Origin: Acidocella sp.
Lineage (GTDB): Bacteria; Pseudomonadota; Alphaproteobacteria; Acetobacterales; Acetobacteraceae
Direction of reading: 5' to 3'
DNA length: 49,313 nucleotides
Assembly (NCBI GenBank): GCA_027451225.1
Contig: DAIDJU010000106.1
Coordinates: forward strand, 1 to 49,313
Position numbers and translations under genes: made by a program. This document shows positions 40,946-49,313 of the stretch, in pieces (position 1 is the stretch's first letter; every line of letters begins with the position of its first letter). The notes beneath the pieces were generated by a model that saw nothing but the letters and a program-made list of their open reading frames with translations, made no database searches and was not told the DNA's origin.

Positions 40946-41130
40946 ACCAGGACGATCTTCTGGACGTGCTGGAACCCGCACAGCGTTCCGCGCAGAAATA
41001 CATCCCCTATCCGCGCCGCAAGTTGAGCCGCTCGGTGGTGGCATTGCTCTGGCTGCTGCGAGCCTATGTGCTCATCGCCGTGCCGCTGGTGGTCTATGCC
41101 TTTGTAAAGGCGCTGCTGGCGGGCGGATAA
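40942..41130 (+). CDS. Small membrane protein co-translated with the NRAMP-like carrier
   Basis: A 62-residue protein. The first 30 residues are polar and basic (PYPRRKLSR just before the membrane), followed by one hydrophobic helix of about 25 residues (ALLWLLRAYVLIAVPLVVYAF). Its ATG overlaps the carrier stop (ATGA), which argues that it is a real gene and probably a partner or accessory subunit. I do not recognise the family. Confidence 0.7.
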   Translation: MNQDDLLDVLEPAQRSAQKYIPYPRRKLSRSVVALLWLLRAYVLIAVPLVVYAFVKALLAGG

Positions 41131-41142
41131 AAGTTGTTGGGG

Positions 41143-41228
41143 TTTGGTCTTTTTTTCAAAAGGACCAAAAAGAATGTGGGGGTTTTTTGGAAAAAGCCCC
41201 CACACCCGCAAAAACTTTTGTGAGTTTT
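41143..41228 (-). repeat. Dispersed 3'-end element, copy 2, with two terminator-like hairpins
   Basis: In minus-strand order: the 23-base block shared with 7059-7081 (41206-41228), then a stem TGTGGGGG / CCCCCACA with T/A-rich inner part (41175-41204), then TTTGGTC / GACCAAA around a T-run (41143-41169). It starts two bases past the prpB stop codon. It can end transcription from both the carrier operon and prpB. Confidence 0.6.
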
Positions 41229-41229
41229 C

Positions 41230-42144
41230 TTACTTGATCGGCTCGGGCACGATCGTCTTGACGATGGTGTTGTCCAGCGCCTCGAAGCCGGCATAGTCGA
41301 TGGTGGCGTAGAGATCCTTGCGGGTCAGCATCTGGTCCACACAGTTCTGCGCGCCGCCATCCTTGGCGATGGCCTTGAAAAGCTTCTCCTGCGCCAGGGC
41401 GGCCACGCGCAGAGAGGTCACCGGCCAGATCATCATCTTATAGCCGAAATCCTCGAACTGCTCCTTGGTGTAGAACGGCGTGCGGCCGAACTCGGTCATG
41501 TTGGCCAGCAGCGGCACGCCCGGCATGCGGCGGGCGAACTCGCGGAAGGCTTCCTCGGTGTTCAGCGCCTCGGGGAAGATCGCGTCGGCGCCGGCTTCCA
41601 TGTACAGCTTGGCGCGGGCCACGGCGCCGTCCATGCCTTCGGAGGCGGCGGCATCGGTGCGGGCGATGATGTAGAGGTGGCGGCGGGCATGGGCGGCGGC
41701 GGCCACCTTGGCGGCCATGTCCTCGGGCGAGGCCAGCTTCTTGTCGTTCAGATGCCCGCACTTCTTCGGCAGGATCTGGTCTTCCAGATGCACGGCGGCG
41801 GCGCCGGCATCCTCGAAGGTGCGGACCATGTGCATCACGTTCAGGGCTTCACCGTAGCCGGTGTCGCCATCCACCAGCACCGGCAGGCCGGAGGCGCGGG
41901 TGACCTGACGGATGAAGAAGGCGACTTCATCGACGGTGATGATGCCGAGATCGGGCAGGCCCATCGAGGCGGTCATCGCGGCGCCGGAGAGGTAGCAGGC
42001 CTCGAAGCCCGCATTGCGCGCCTGCTGCGAGGCGAGGCCGTTATGGGTGCCGGGGATGCCCAGAATGCCCGGCTTGGCCAGCAGGGCGCGGAAGCGGTCG
42101 CCCGCCGGGACGTGGGAATAAGAAGAAGCGCTCAGATAAGTCAT
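41230..42144 (-). CDS. prpB: Methylisocitrate lyase
   Basis: A 304-residue ICL/PEPM-family enzyme that cleaves 2-methylisocitrate into pyruvate and succinate, the last step of propionate use. LVDGDTGYG (metal site), VHLEDQILPKKCGHL with the catalytic Cys and IARTDA are present. The ATG at 42144 has GGAG six bases upstream; the first Met of the open frame (42156) lies ahead of that sequence. It is the third of prpD-prpC-prpB, separated from prpC by a strong terminator-like hairpin. Confidence 0.95.
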   Translation of the reverse strand: MTYLSASSYSHVPAGDRFRALLAKPGILGIPGTHNGLASQQARNAGFEACYLSGAAMTASMGLPDLGIITVDEVAFFIRQVTRASGLPVLVDGDTGYGEALNVMHMVRTFEDAGAAAVHLEDQILPKKCGHLNDKKLASPEDMAAKVAAAAHARRHLYIIARTDAAASEGMDGAVARAKLYMEAGADAIFPEALNTEEAFREFARRMPGVPLLANMTEFGRTPFYTKEQFEDFGYKMMIWPVTSLRVAALAQEKLFKAIAKDGGAQNCVDQMLTRKDLYATIDYAGFEALDNTIVKTIVPEPIK

Positions 42145-42161
42145 GGTGGTCTCCATAAACT

Positions 42162-42190
42162 AAAAACCCCGCCAAGCTGCCTTGGCGGGG
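42162..42190 (-). terminator. Terminator between prpC and prpB
   Basis: On the minus strand CCCCGCCAAG-GCAG-CTTGGCGGGG runs into TTTTTA, nine bases after the prpC stop. The perfect 10-bp stem with a U-run suggests prpB is expressed by readthrough or from its own promoter. Confidence 0.85.
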
Positions 42191-42198
42191 CGCAGAAA

Positions 42199-43347
42199 TT
42201 AGCGGTCCGCCAGGGGGACGTAGGTCAGGTTTTCCGGCCCGACATAGTTCGCGGAGGGGCGGATGATCTTGCCGTCGACGCGCTGCTCGATGATGTGCGC
42301 GCTCCAGCCGGAGGTGCGCGAGATCACGAAGAGCGGGGTGAACATGGCGGTGGGCACGCCCATCATGTGGTAGGACACGGCCGAGAACCAGTCGAGGTTC
42401 GGGAACATGTTCTTCACTTCCTTCATCACGCTCTCCAGGCGCTCGGCGATGTCGTACATCTTGGTCGAGCGGGCTTCATCGGAGAGGTGCTTGGCGACGC
42501 GCTTGATGACGACGTTGCGCGGGTCGGAGATGGTGTACACCGGGTGGCCGAAGCCGATCACCACTTCCTTGTTCGCCACGCGCTGGCGGATGTCGATTTC
42601 CGCCTCTTCGGGGTCGTTGTAACGCTTCTGGATCTCGAAGGCGACCTCGTTGGCGCCGCCATGCTTTGGCCCGCGCAGCGCGCCGATGCCACCCGCGATG
42701 GCGGAGTAGAAATCCGACCCCGTGCCGGCGACGACGCGGCAGGTGAAAGTGGAGGCGTTGAACTCATGCTCGGCGTAGAGGATGAGCGAGGTGTGCATGG
42801 CGCGCACCCAGCTCTCCTGCGGGGCCTTGCCGTGCAGCAAATGCAGGAAGTGGCCGCCGATGGAGTCGTCGTCGGTCTCGACCTCGATGCGCTTGCCGTT
42901 GGTGGAGAAGTGGTACCAGTACAGCAGGGCGGAGCCGAGCGAGGCCATCAGCTTGTCGGCGATGTCCTTGGCGCCGGGCTGGTTGTGGTCATGCGCCTCG
43001 GGCAGGATGGTGCCGAGCACGGACACATAGGTGCGCATCACGTCCATCGGGTGGGCGGCGGCGGGGATCTGCTCCAGCACGGCCTTGGCGGCGGCGGGCA
43101 GGCCGCGCAGGGATTTCAGCTTGGTCTTGTAGGCCGCCAGCTCGGCGATGTTCGGCAGGGTGCCGTGCACGAGCAGATGGGCGATTTCCTCGAACTCGGA
43201 GCTGTCCGCGAAGTCCAGGATGTCATAGCCGCGGTAATGCAGGTCGTTGCCGCTGCGGCCGACGGTGCAGAGCGCGGTGTTGCCAGCGGCAACGCCGGAG
43301 AGCGCGACGGATTTCTTCGGCTTCGGCAGCGTGGATGTTTCGTTCAT
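42199..43347 (-). CDS. prpC: 2-Methylcitrate synthase
   Basis: A 382-residue citrate-synthase-family enzyme that condenses propionyl-CoA with oxaloacetate. [14 protein letters not shown] is the N-terminal signature. Active-site regions are [25 protein letters not shown] and [14 protein letters not shown]. Its place between prpD and prpB decides for methylcitrate over citrate synthase. I start at 43347 (MNETS), preceded by AAGGGAAAG; the first Met of the frame at 43374 has no such site. Confidence 0.95.
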   Translation of the reverse strand: MNETSTLPKPKKSVALSGVAAGNTALCTVGRSGNDLHYRGYDILDFADSSEFEEIAHLLVHGTLPNIAELAAYKTKLKSLRGLPAAAKAVLEQIPAAAHPMDVMRTYVSVLGTILPEAHDHNQPGAKDIADKLMASLGSALLYWYHFSTNGKRIEVETDDDSIGGHFLHLLHGKAPQESWVRAMHTSLILYAEHEFNASTFTCRVVAGTGSDFYSAIAGGIGALRGPKHGGANEVAFEIQKRYNDPEEAEIDIRQRVANKEVVIGFGHPVYTISDPRNVVIKRVAKHLSDEARSTKMYDIAERLESVMKEVKNMFPNLDWFSAVSYHMMGVPTAMFTPLFVISRTSGWSAHIIEQRVDGKIIRPSANYVGPENLTYVPLADR

Positions 43348-43405
43348 GGCTTTCCCTTTTTTAAAGAAGTTCAAAGACGGTCCTCTTTGCTTGCGCGCGG
43401 AGGGG

Positions 43406-44908
43406 CTAGAAAATGCCGGGCCTCGACTCGTCGAGAGCGCCAGCCGGGAGGACGATGTTCAAGGCCGAGAGTTCGCCGGGGCCGAGGCGGGGCAAATCCT
43501 GCACCGCCTGAAGGAAGCGGTTGCTCTCGCGGGTGGTGATGATGCCATCCGTCAGCATCTTGAACTTGTTGATATAGTCCTTGCGCCCAAAGGGCTTGGC
43601 CCCCAGCGGATGCGCGTTGGCGACGGCCAGCTCATCCACCAGCCGGGTGCCGTCCTTGAAGATAATCTCGGCGCGGCCGCCGAAGGCTTTCTCCGCAAGG
43701 TCCAGCGTGTGGTAGCGGCGGGTCCATTCCGGGTCTTCCAACGTCTCGATCCTGTGCCACAGGCGCACGGTGTCCGCCCGGGCGGCGCGCTTGGGGGCGT
43801 AGGACGATTTGTGGTGCCAGACCCCATCCTGCAACGCCACGGCGAAGATGTACATGGCCGAGTGGTCGAGCGTTTCGCGGCTCGCTTTCGGGTCCATCTT
43901 CTGCGGGTCGTTCGCGCCGGAGCCGATCACGGTATGCGTGTGGTTCGAGGTGTGGATGACGATCTTCTCGATCGCGTCCAGATCCTCGATGGAATTGCGC
44001 ATGCGGAAGGCGAGGTCGATGAGCGCCTGGGCCTGATACTCCGCGGAATATTCCTTGGTGTAGCTGTCCAGAATGGCGCGCTTGGCTTCGCCGGGCTCGG
44101 GCAGGGGCACGTGGTACACGGCCTCGGGGCCGTCCAGCATCCAGGCGATGACGGAGTCCTCGCCCTCGTAGATCGGGGAGGGTGAGCCCTCGCCACGCAT
44201 GGCGCGGTCCACGGCCTCGATGGCCAGCTTGCCGGCATGGGCGGGGGCGAAGGCTTTCCAGGAGGAGATTTCGCCCTTGCGGGACTGGCGGGTGGTGAAG
44301 GAGACGTGCACCGCCTGCTGCACCGCTTGATAGATGACCTCCTGCTTCAGCTTGAGCAGGGTGCCGATGCCCGCCGCCTGGGCCGGGCAGAGATGGGCGA
44401 TATGGTCGATCTTGTGGTCGTGCAGGCAGATCGCCTTCGCCAGATTCACGTGGATCTCATAGCCGGTGGCGATGGCGCGGATCAGGTCCTTGCCGGATTT
44501 CTCCATTGCCTGCGCCACGGTCAGGATGGGCGGGATATTGTCGGCCGGGTGGGCGTATTCGGCGGCGAGGAAGGTGTCGTGATAATCCAGCTCGCGCACG
44601 GCGGTGCCGTTGGCCCAGGCGGCCCATTCGGGGCTCACGGTCATGCGGGTGGGGGCGCCGAAGACCTGCGCGCCGCCGACCTTCTTGATGTGGCCCAGCG
44701 CCGCGCCGCGCGCCGAGACGGCCGGGCGGCGGTTGAGGGCGGCCACGGCCACGGCGGCGTTGTCGATGATCCGGTTGATGATCATGTTCGTGACCTCTTT
44801 GGTCACGCCCACCTTGTCGGCGGCAACACCCGCGATCTGCCACGCCAGCTGGTCTTCGCGCTTCAGCGACTCTTTCGAGGGGTAAACGCGGACCTCGTGA
44901 AGTTTCAC
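43406..44908 (-). CDS. prpD: 2-Methylcitrate dehydratase PrpD
   Basis: A 500-residue MmgE/PrpD-family enzyme that dehydrates 2-methylcitrate to 2-methylaconitate. Visible features are [18 protein letters not shown] near residue 105, which is the family's Asp/His region, [15 protein letters not shown], and [26 protein letters not shown] in the second half. The length is close to E. coli PrpD. It is the first gene of the prp operon and is divergent from the ScfR-type regulator. Confidence 0.95.
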   Translation of the reverse strand: MKLHEVRVYPSKESLKREDQLAWQIAGVAADKVGVTKEVTNMIINRIIDNAAVAVAALNRRPAVSARGAALGHIKKVGGAQVFGAPTRMTVSPEWAAWANGTAVRELDYHDTFLAAEYAHPADNIPPILTVAQAMEKSGKDLIRAIATGYEIHVNLAKAICLHDHKIDHIAHLCPAQAAGIGTLLKLKQEVIYQAVQQAVHVSFTTRQSRKGEISSWKAFAPAHAGKLAIEAVDRAMRGEGSPSPIYEGEDSVIAWMLDGPEAVYHVPLPEPGEAKRAILDSYTKEYSAEYQAQALIDLAFRMRNSIEDLDAIEKIVIHTSNHTHTVIGSGANDPQKMDPKASRETLDHSAMYIFAVALQDGVWHHKSSYAPKRAARADTVRLWHRIETLEDPEWTRRYHTLDLAEKAFGGRAEIIFKDGTRLVDELAVANAHPLGAKPFGRKDYINKFKMLTDGIITTRESNRFLQAVQDLPRLGPGELSALNIVLPAGALDESRPGIF

Positions 44909-45013
44909 GACCTGACTAGCTCCTTGGGTTGGCTTTCTCTTTGCGTTTATTGCCTGCTCAGTCCAGCGTTTGCCTTGCGGATAAGAGTAAAGGTCTTGCC
45001 GTATTTTGTTAAT

Positions 45014-45021
45014 TTTGCAAA
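45014..45021. promoter_or_regulatory. Candidate ScfR/RamB-type site before the regulator gene
   Basis: The palindrome TTTGCAAA, preceded one base earlier by the degenerate copy TTTGTTAA, ends nine bases before the GTG start. TTTGCAAA is the core described for RamB and related acyl-CoA regulators. The position suggests autoregulation. Confidence 0.5.
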
Positions 45022-45030
45022 TGTCAGGGG

Positions 45031-46434
45031 GTGACTCGCAAGAAAATGTTTGCTGGTGAGCGGCTGCGCCGGGCGCGCGAAAAGGCGGGGCTGAAACAGG
45101 CCGCGCTGGCGCAACGCCTGACGATTTCCCCCAGCTATCTCAACCAGATAGAGGCCGATCAGCGGCCGTTGACCGCACCGCTTCTGGAACGTTTATGCAC
45201 CATCCTCAAGGTGCCGAAAACATATTTCGCGGATAGCGAGGATGCGCGGCGCGAGGCACAGCTGCGCGAGGATCTGGCCGATCCGTTGTTCCGTTCCATT
45301 CGTAATGTGCAGGGCGAGGTGGGGGCGCTGGTGCGCGCGGCGCCCGCCATGGCCGAGGCGTTCATGACGCTTTATCGCGCCTACACCACGCAGGGCGAGC
45401 AGAGCGTAACCCCGGCTCCGGTGCTGCCGCGTTTTCCTTACGATGAGGTAAGAGACTGGGTGCAGTCCCGTACCAATCACTTCGAGGCGCTGGACCGCGC
45501 GGCGGAGCTGGTGTTCGAGGATAATCATTTCTCCACGGTGACGTTGCGCGACGATCTGCGCCGCTATCTGCGCGACACGCACGGCATTACCACCAGCGCC
45601 TCGGGCGGGTTGCTGACCTCCGGCATGTTCTGGCGCCTGAGCCGCAGCGGCAAGCGGCTGTATCTGGCCGAGGACGCGGCGCCCGAGAGCGAGACCTTCT
45701 GGCTGGCGCATGTCATCGGCCAGTTGGAGATGAAGGAACTGATCGAGAAGGAGCTGCGCCGGGTTGCGTTTACCTCCGACGAGGCGCGGGGGCTGGCGCG
45801 CATCGCGCTGGCGAATTATTTCGCGGGCGCGCTGATGCTGCCCTATCGGCGCTTCCACGAGGCGGCGAAGCTGGCGCGGTATGACATCCAGCGTTTGCAG
45901 CGCGGGTTTGGGGCGAGCTTCGAGCAGGTGTGCCACCGGCTGAGCACCATGCAGAGGCCGGGGCTGCCGGGGATTCCCTTCTACTTCGCCAAGACTGACA
46001 TCGCCGGGAATATCCTCAAGCGTTCCAGCGCCACGCGGTTTCAGTTCGCGCAGTTCGGCGGACCGTGCCCGTTATGGAACGTGTACCGGGCCTTCGCGCG
46101 GCCGGGGGAGATTCTGGTGCAACTCGCCAGCACGCCGGATGACGTGACCTACCTGAACATCGCCCGCACGGTGGGGCGCAGCGGCGGGTCGTATCTGGCC
46201 CGGCCGCGCTCCGTGGCGGTGGTGCTGGGGTGCGAGGTCTCCTATGCGGAGCAGACGGTTTACGCCGAGGGGCTGAACATGGCCGCGCCGCAGGCGGTGG
46301 ACCCGATCGGCCCCGGCTGCCGCGCTTGCGAGCGCACGAATTGCCGCCACCGCTCGGTGCCGCCGATCAGCGCCGGGCTGGATATGGGCACAGCCGAGCG
46401 CGGCGTGGTGCCGTATCAGGTGAAAGAGCGTTAA
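45031..46434 (+). CDS. Short-chain fatty acyl-CoA regulator (ScfR/PccR family) of the prp operon
   Basis: A 467-residue regulator. Residues about 8-62 are an XRE helix-turn-helix ([34 protein letters not shown]). The middle is the ImmA/IrrE-like region; its peptidase HEXXH is degenerate ([11 protein letters not shown]), so no protease activity is expected. The C-terminal DUF2083 part ends with [19 protein letters not shown], a Cys-rich motif. Proteins of this class sense propionyl-CoA or related CoA esters and control propionate genes. It is divergent from prpD. GTG start. Confidence 0.92.
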   Translation: MTRKKMFAGERLRRAREKAGLKQAALAQRLTISPSYLNQIEADQRPLTAPLLERLCTILKVPKTYFADSEDARREAQLREDLADPLFRSIRNVQGEVGALVRAAPAMAEAFMTLYRAYTTQGEQSVTPAPVLPRFPYDEVRDWVQSRTNHFEALDRAAELVFEDNHFSTVTLRDDLRRYLRDTHGITTSASGGLLTSGMFWRLSRSGKRLYLAEDAAPESETFWLAHVIGQLEMKELIEKELRRVAFTSDEARGLARIALANYFAGALMLPYRRFHEAAKLARYDIQRLQRGFGASFEQVCHRLSTMQRPGLPGIPFYFAKTDIAGNILKRSSATRFQFAQFGGPCPLWNVYRAFARPGEILVQLASTPDDVTYLNIARTVGRSGGSYLARPRSVAVVLGCEVSYAEQTVYAEGLNMAAPQAVDPIGPGCRACERTNCRHRSVPPISAGLDMGTAERGVVPYQVKER

Positions 46435-46440
46435 GCGGGG

Positions 46441-47211
46441 TTACTTCCGCAGCGCCATCTTGATCGGCCCTTCGGCGCGGCCATGGGTGAACTGGTCCAC
46501 CACCGGGTCGGGGGAGGTCATCAGCTCGGCGGCCGGGCCGGTCCAGCTCACGCGGCCCTGATAGAGCATCGCGGCATTGTCGCCGATGCGCTGGGCGCTG
46601 GCCATGTCATGCGTGATGGCGATGGAGGTGCTGCCCAGGCGCTTGACGCAATCCACGATCAGCCCGTCGATCACCGCGCCCATGATCGGGTCCAGCCCGG
46701 TGGTTGGTTCGTCGAAGAACATGATCGCCGGTTCCGAGGCGATGGCGCGGGCGAGGCCGACGCGCTTTTGCATGCCGCCCGAAAGCTCGGCGGGGGAGAG
46801 ATCGGCCACCGTGGCGTCCAGCCCCACCTGCGCCAGCACGTCCACGGCCTTGGCGCGGGCGGCGGCGCGGCGAATGCGCCTCTGCGCCAGCAGGCCGAAG
46901 GCCACGTTCTCCCAGACGGGCAGGGAGTCGAACAGCGCGCCGTTCTGGAACAGCATGCCGATTTGCGCGCGCAGCTCCCGCGCGCGTTTCGGCGGCGCTT
47001 TCAGCACGTCCTCGCCGTCGATCTCGATAACGCCGGAATCCGGCGTCACCAGCCCGAGGATGGATTTGATCAGCACGGATTTACCGGTGCCCGAGCCGCC
47101 GATGACGATCATCGCCGTGCCCTGCGTGACGTCGAGATCGACGCCGTCCAGCACCACTTTGGAGCCGAAAGCCTTTTTCAGGCCGCGGATGCGGATTTTC
47201 GGCTGGCTCAT
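46441..47211 (-). CDS. mlaF: Phospholipid transport ATPase MlaF
   Basis: A 256-residue ABC ATPase of the Mla pathway that maintains outer-membrane lipid asymmetry. It has Walker A IGGSGTGKSVLIK, the signature LSGGMQKRVGLARAI, Walker B IMFFDEPTTGLDPIMG and switch ITHDMASAQRI. Its ATG overlaps the mlaE stop. The mlaD substrate-binding gene is not in this window; the gene ends convergent to the ScfR gene with six bases between. Confidence 0.94.
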   Translation of the reverse strand: MSQPKIRIRGLKKAFGSKVVLDGVDLDVTQGTAMIVIGGSGTGKSVLIKSILGLVTPDSGVIEIDGEDVLKAPPKRARELRAQIGMLFQNGALFDSLPVWENVAFGLLAQRRIRRAAARAKAVDVLAQVGLDATVADLSPAELSGGMQKRVGLARAIASEPAIMFFDEPTTGLDPIMGAVIDGLIVDCVKRLGSTSIAITHDMASAQRIGDNAAMLYQGRVSWTGPAAELMTSPDPVVDQFTHGRAEGPIKMALRK

Positions 47212-47999
47212 CGGACCCTCACGAACAGCACCTGGGTGAGGATGTAGTCCAGCGCCAGGATGAGGATGGAGGCCGAGACCACGGCGGCGGTGGTGGCGGT
47301 GCCAACACCTTGCGCCCCGCCCTTGGAGCGGTAGCCGTTGAAGCAGCCCATGAGCGCGATGATGAAGCCGAACACGGCGGCCTTGATGAGGCCGGAGACC
47401 ACGTCCTCGGTTTTGAGATTGGTGAAGGTGGCCAGCAGATACGCGCCCGAGGCGAAGCCCAGCTTTTGCGTGGCGACGAGATAGCCGCCCAGCACGCCCA
47501 GAATATCCGCCAGCAGCACCAGCAGCGGCAGGGCGATGGTGGCGGCCAGCAAGCGCGGGGCCACCAGATATTTCATCGGCTCCGTGGAGAGGGTGGAGAG
47601 CGCGTCGATCTGGTCGGTAACGCGCATGGTGCCCAGCTCGGCGGCCATGGCGGCACCCGCGCGGCCCGAGACCATAAGCCCCGCCAGCACCGGCCCCAGC
47701 TCACGCGTGACCGAGAGCACCACCACCGAGGCGATGGCGCTCTCGGCGCCGAAGCGGGAGAAGCCGGTATAGGATTGCAAGGCCAGCACCATGCCGGTGA
47801 ACAGCGCCGTGAGCGCCACCACGGGCAGGGAGAAATAGCCGATCTCCATGAACGCCTTGCCGATGAGGCGCGGATAATAAGGTGGGCGGAAGATGTGGCT
47901 GAGCCCCGAGAGCGCGAACAGCCCCAGCTCGCCGATGAACTCCACCGTGCCCAGCGCCACGGCGCCGATGAGCGCGACCAGATCCAGCAGTTTGTTCAT
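47208..47999 (-). CDS. mlaE: Phospholipid transport permease MlaE
   Basis: A 263-residue inner-membrane permease with about five helices. LTRELGPVLAGLMVSGRAGAA is close to the conserved VTRELGPVLTALMVAGRVG signature of MlaE, here read as SVTRELGPVLAGLM. EPMKYLVAPRLLAATIALPLL is the following segment. It overlaps alr by 4 bp upstream and mlaF by 4 bp downstream. Confidence 0.95.
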   Translation of the reverse strand: MNKLLDLVALIGAVALGTVEFIGELGLFALSGLSHIFRPPYYPRLIGKAFMEIGYFSLPVVALTALFTGMVLALQSYTGFSRFGAESAIASVVVLSVTRELGPVLAGLMVSGRAGAAMAAELGTMRVTDQIDALSTLSTEPMKYLVAPRLLAATIALPLLVLLADILGVLGGYLVATQKLGFASGAYLLATFTNLKTEDVVSGLIKAAVFGFIIALMGCFNGYRSKGGAQGVGTATTAAVVSASILILALDYILTQVLFVRVR

Positions 48000-49066
48000 G
48001 CGCCGATATACTGGCGCTTGAAGCGCCGCCCCAGCGAGGTCAGGATCTCGTAGCCATTGGTTCCGGCCTCGGCGGCGAGCGCGTCCACCCCGTGCCTGGG
48101 GCCGAGAAGGGTCAGCGTGTCGCCGGGGGTGGCCGGCACATCGGTCACGTCGAAGGTCGTGAGGTCCATCGACACCCGGCCTACCAGGGGGATGGGGGTA
48201 TCGTCAAAATACGCATGCGCGGAATTGGTCAGCGCGCGGTGGTAGCCATCGGCATAGCCGACGCCGAGCGTGGCGATGCGGCTGGGGCGCTGCGCCCGCC
48301 ACACGCCGCTATAGCCGACCGTCTCGCCGGGGGCGACATCGTGAATCTGAAGGATCGGCGCGGTTAAGCGCACCACGGCGCGCATCGGGTTGGGATGGGC
48401 GGGGGTGGGGTTCACCCCGTACAGCGCGGCCCCCGGCCTTGCGAGGCTGGTATGGAAGAACGGCCCCAGGAACATGCCTGAGGAGTTGGCGAGGCTCTTC
48501 TTGGCACCAGGGAATTGCCGCGCGGCCTCGTAGAAGGCCATGGCCTGGCTGCGGTTCACCGGATCGTCCGGCGCGTCGGCGGCCACCAGATGCGTCAGCA
48601 CCACCTCCACCTGCACACCGCCGAGCAGTGCCGGGTTGGCGCGCAGCGTTTCCAGTTCCCGCGCCGTCAGGCCGAGGCGGTTCATGCCCATTTCCAGATG
48701 CAGCATGCAGGGCAGAGCGCGGCCCAGCCCCGCGGCCTCGGCGTGCCAGAGGGCGATGTCCTTCAGCGAGCCGAGGACGGGGGTGATGTTGGACGCGTAA
48801 AAATCCGCCGCCGCGTGGGGGAACAGCCCGTTGAGTGCCGCGATCCGCGCCTCGGGCAGAAGCTGGCGCAAGGCCACGGCTTCCTCCAGATGTGCGGTGA
48901 AGAAGGTTTTGCACCCGGCCTTGGCCAGCACCGGCGCGACCCGGGCCGCGCCCAGCCCATAGGCGTCGGCCTTCAGCACGGCGGCGGTTTCGCCCGGATG
49001 CGTGGCGGCGAGCTGACGCCAATTGGCGGCGATGGCGCCGAGGTCGATTTCCAGGAGCGCGGTCAA
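47996..49066 (-). CDS. alr: Alanine racemase
   Basis: A 356-residue PLP enzyme making D-alanine for peptidoglycan. Lys32 in AVLKADAYGLG binds PLP. GMNRLGL, HLVAADAPDD, RPGAALYGVNP and the active Tyr of GETVGYSGVW are as expected, and VSMDLTTFDVTD is the late motif. It lies four bases after the dnaB end and overlaps mlaE. A dnaB-alr gene order is common in bacteria. Confidence 0.96.
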   Translation of the reverse strand: MTALLEIDLGAIAANWRQLAATHPGETAAVLKADAYGLGAARVAPVLAKAGCKTFFTAHLEEAVALRQLLPEARIAALNGLFPHAAADFYASNITPVLGSLKDIALWHAEAAGLGRALPCMLHLEMGMNRLGLTARELETLRANPALLGGVQVEVVLTHLVAADAPDDPVNRSQAMAFYEAARQFPGAKKSLANSSGMFLGPFFHTSLARPGAALYGVNPTPAHPNPMRAVVRLTAPILQIHDVAPGETVGYSGVWRAQRPSRIATLGVGYADGYHRALTNSAHAYFDDTPIPLVGRVSMDLTTFDVTDVPATPGDTLTLLGPRHGVDALAAEAGTNGYEILTSLGRRFKRQYIGA

Positions 49067-49070
49067 AAAA

Positions 49071-49313
49071 TCACTCGTGCAGCGTGTCGAGATCGGCGAA
49101 GCGGGTGAACTCGCCCTCGAAGAAGAGGTCGATCTTGCCGGTGGGGCCGTGACGCTGCTTGGCGATGATCAGCTCGGCCTTCTGGTAAACGTTCTGCATG
49201 TCCGTTTTCCACTTCTCCATCGCCTCCTGGTATTTGTCGTCCCGGTCGAAGGAGGTGATCTTCGGCTCACGCTGCGCGAGGTAGTATTCGTCGCGGTAGA
49301 TGAACATCACCAT
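49071..49313 (-). CDS. dnaB: Replicative DNA helicase DnaB, C-terminal end (truncated by window edge)
   Basis: Only the last 80 codons are in the window; the frame continues past base 49313, so the Met at the edge is internal. MFIYRDEYYL and AELIIAKQRHGPTG followed by LFFEGEFTRFADL are the diagnostic end of DnaB. The insert between them (SFDRDDKYQEAMEKWKTDM) is longer than in E. coli, as in other alphaproteobacteria. It probably shares a transcript with alr. Confidence 0.95.
   Translation of the reverse strand: MVMFIYRDEYYLAQREPKITSFDRDDKYQEAMEKWKTDMQNVYQKAELIIAKQRHGPTGKIDLFFEGEFTRFADLDTLHE

Overview
The window is a piece of a GC-rich alphaproteobacterial chromosome, most likely Rhodospirillales and plausibly Acetobacteraceae. 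The evidence is the CcrM-type methyltransferase, the FixL/FixJ/FixK oxygen cascade, a permease-free regulatory PTS with a short HprK and RapZ, an ATP synthase Fo cluster with separate b and b' subunits, an ScfR-type propionate regulator and an ornithine decarboxylase with a structured leader. The family-level placement is inference. No rRNA, tRNA, CRISPR array, insertion sequence or integrase was seen. No stretch longer than 300 bases lacks a gene.

Layout: 1-781 is the end of an aldehyde dehydrogenase. 782-1563 is a visibly AT-richer islet with one small ribbon-helix-helix/RAMA protein. 1564-5529 is a glycerol kinase operon with two FAD oxidoreductases, divergent from an Lrp/AsnC regulator that is coupled to a CtaG-like membrane protein. 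7109-10180 holds ndk, an ABC-F ATPase and a P-loop kinase. 10212-12463 is an OmpR-type two-component system. 12529-15764 holds the structured leader, ornithine decarboxylase, a dienelactone hydrolase and an exported protein. 15771-20855 (minus) is hprK-rapZ-EIIA-HPr-EI-mnmE, followed by minCDE to 22805. 23036-26242 is hcp-hcr-nsrR, convergent with ccrM. 27519-29974 is the ATP synthase Fo operon. 30144-32425 is a polar amino-acid ABC importer without an ATPase gene. 32604-35709 is fixL-fixJ, a receiver-like gene and fixK. 35787-39510 is a zinc importer with zur. 39587-41130 is a divergent NRAMP-like carrier with a small membrane protein. 41230-46434 is the methylcitrate cycle with its ScfR regulator. 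46441-49313 is mlaF-mlaE-alr and the end of dnaB.

Several parts form readable circuits. FixK is encoded here, and FixK/FNR-type boxes precede both hcp and the receiver-like gene between fixJ and fixK. The hcp promoter also carries a good 23-bp NsrR-like palindrome, and NsrR is encoded right after hcr. A Zur-type palindrome covers the -10 of the zinc operon, and zur is convergent at its far end. A TTTGCAAA motif sits just before the ScfR gene.

The strongest candidates for new biology are five. The ornithine decarboxylase leader has long-range pairing and a possible upstream peptide. The FixK-controlled receiver has Lys at the phospho-acceptor position. The tail of atpB is duplicated, and all five differences are synonymous. 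The RHH-RAMA protein lies in the AT-rich islet. The NRAMP-like carrier has altered metal-site motifs and a co-translated small protein. All calls come from reading the sequence; no database search was possible.
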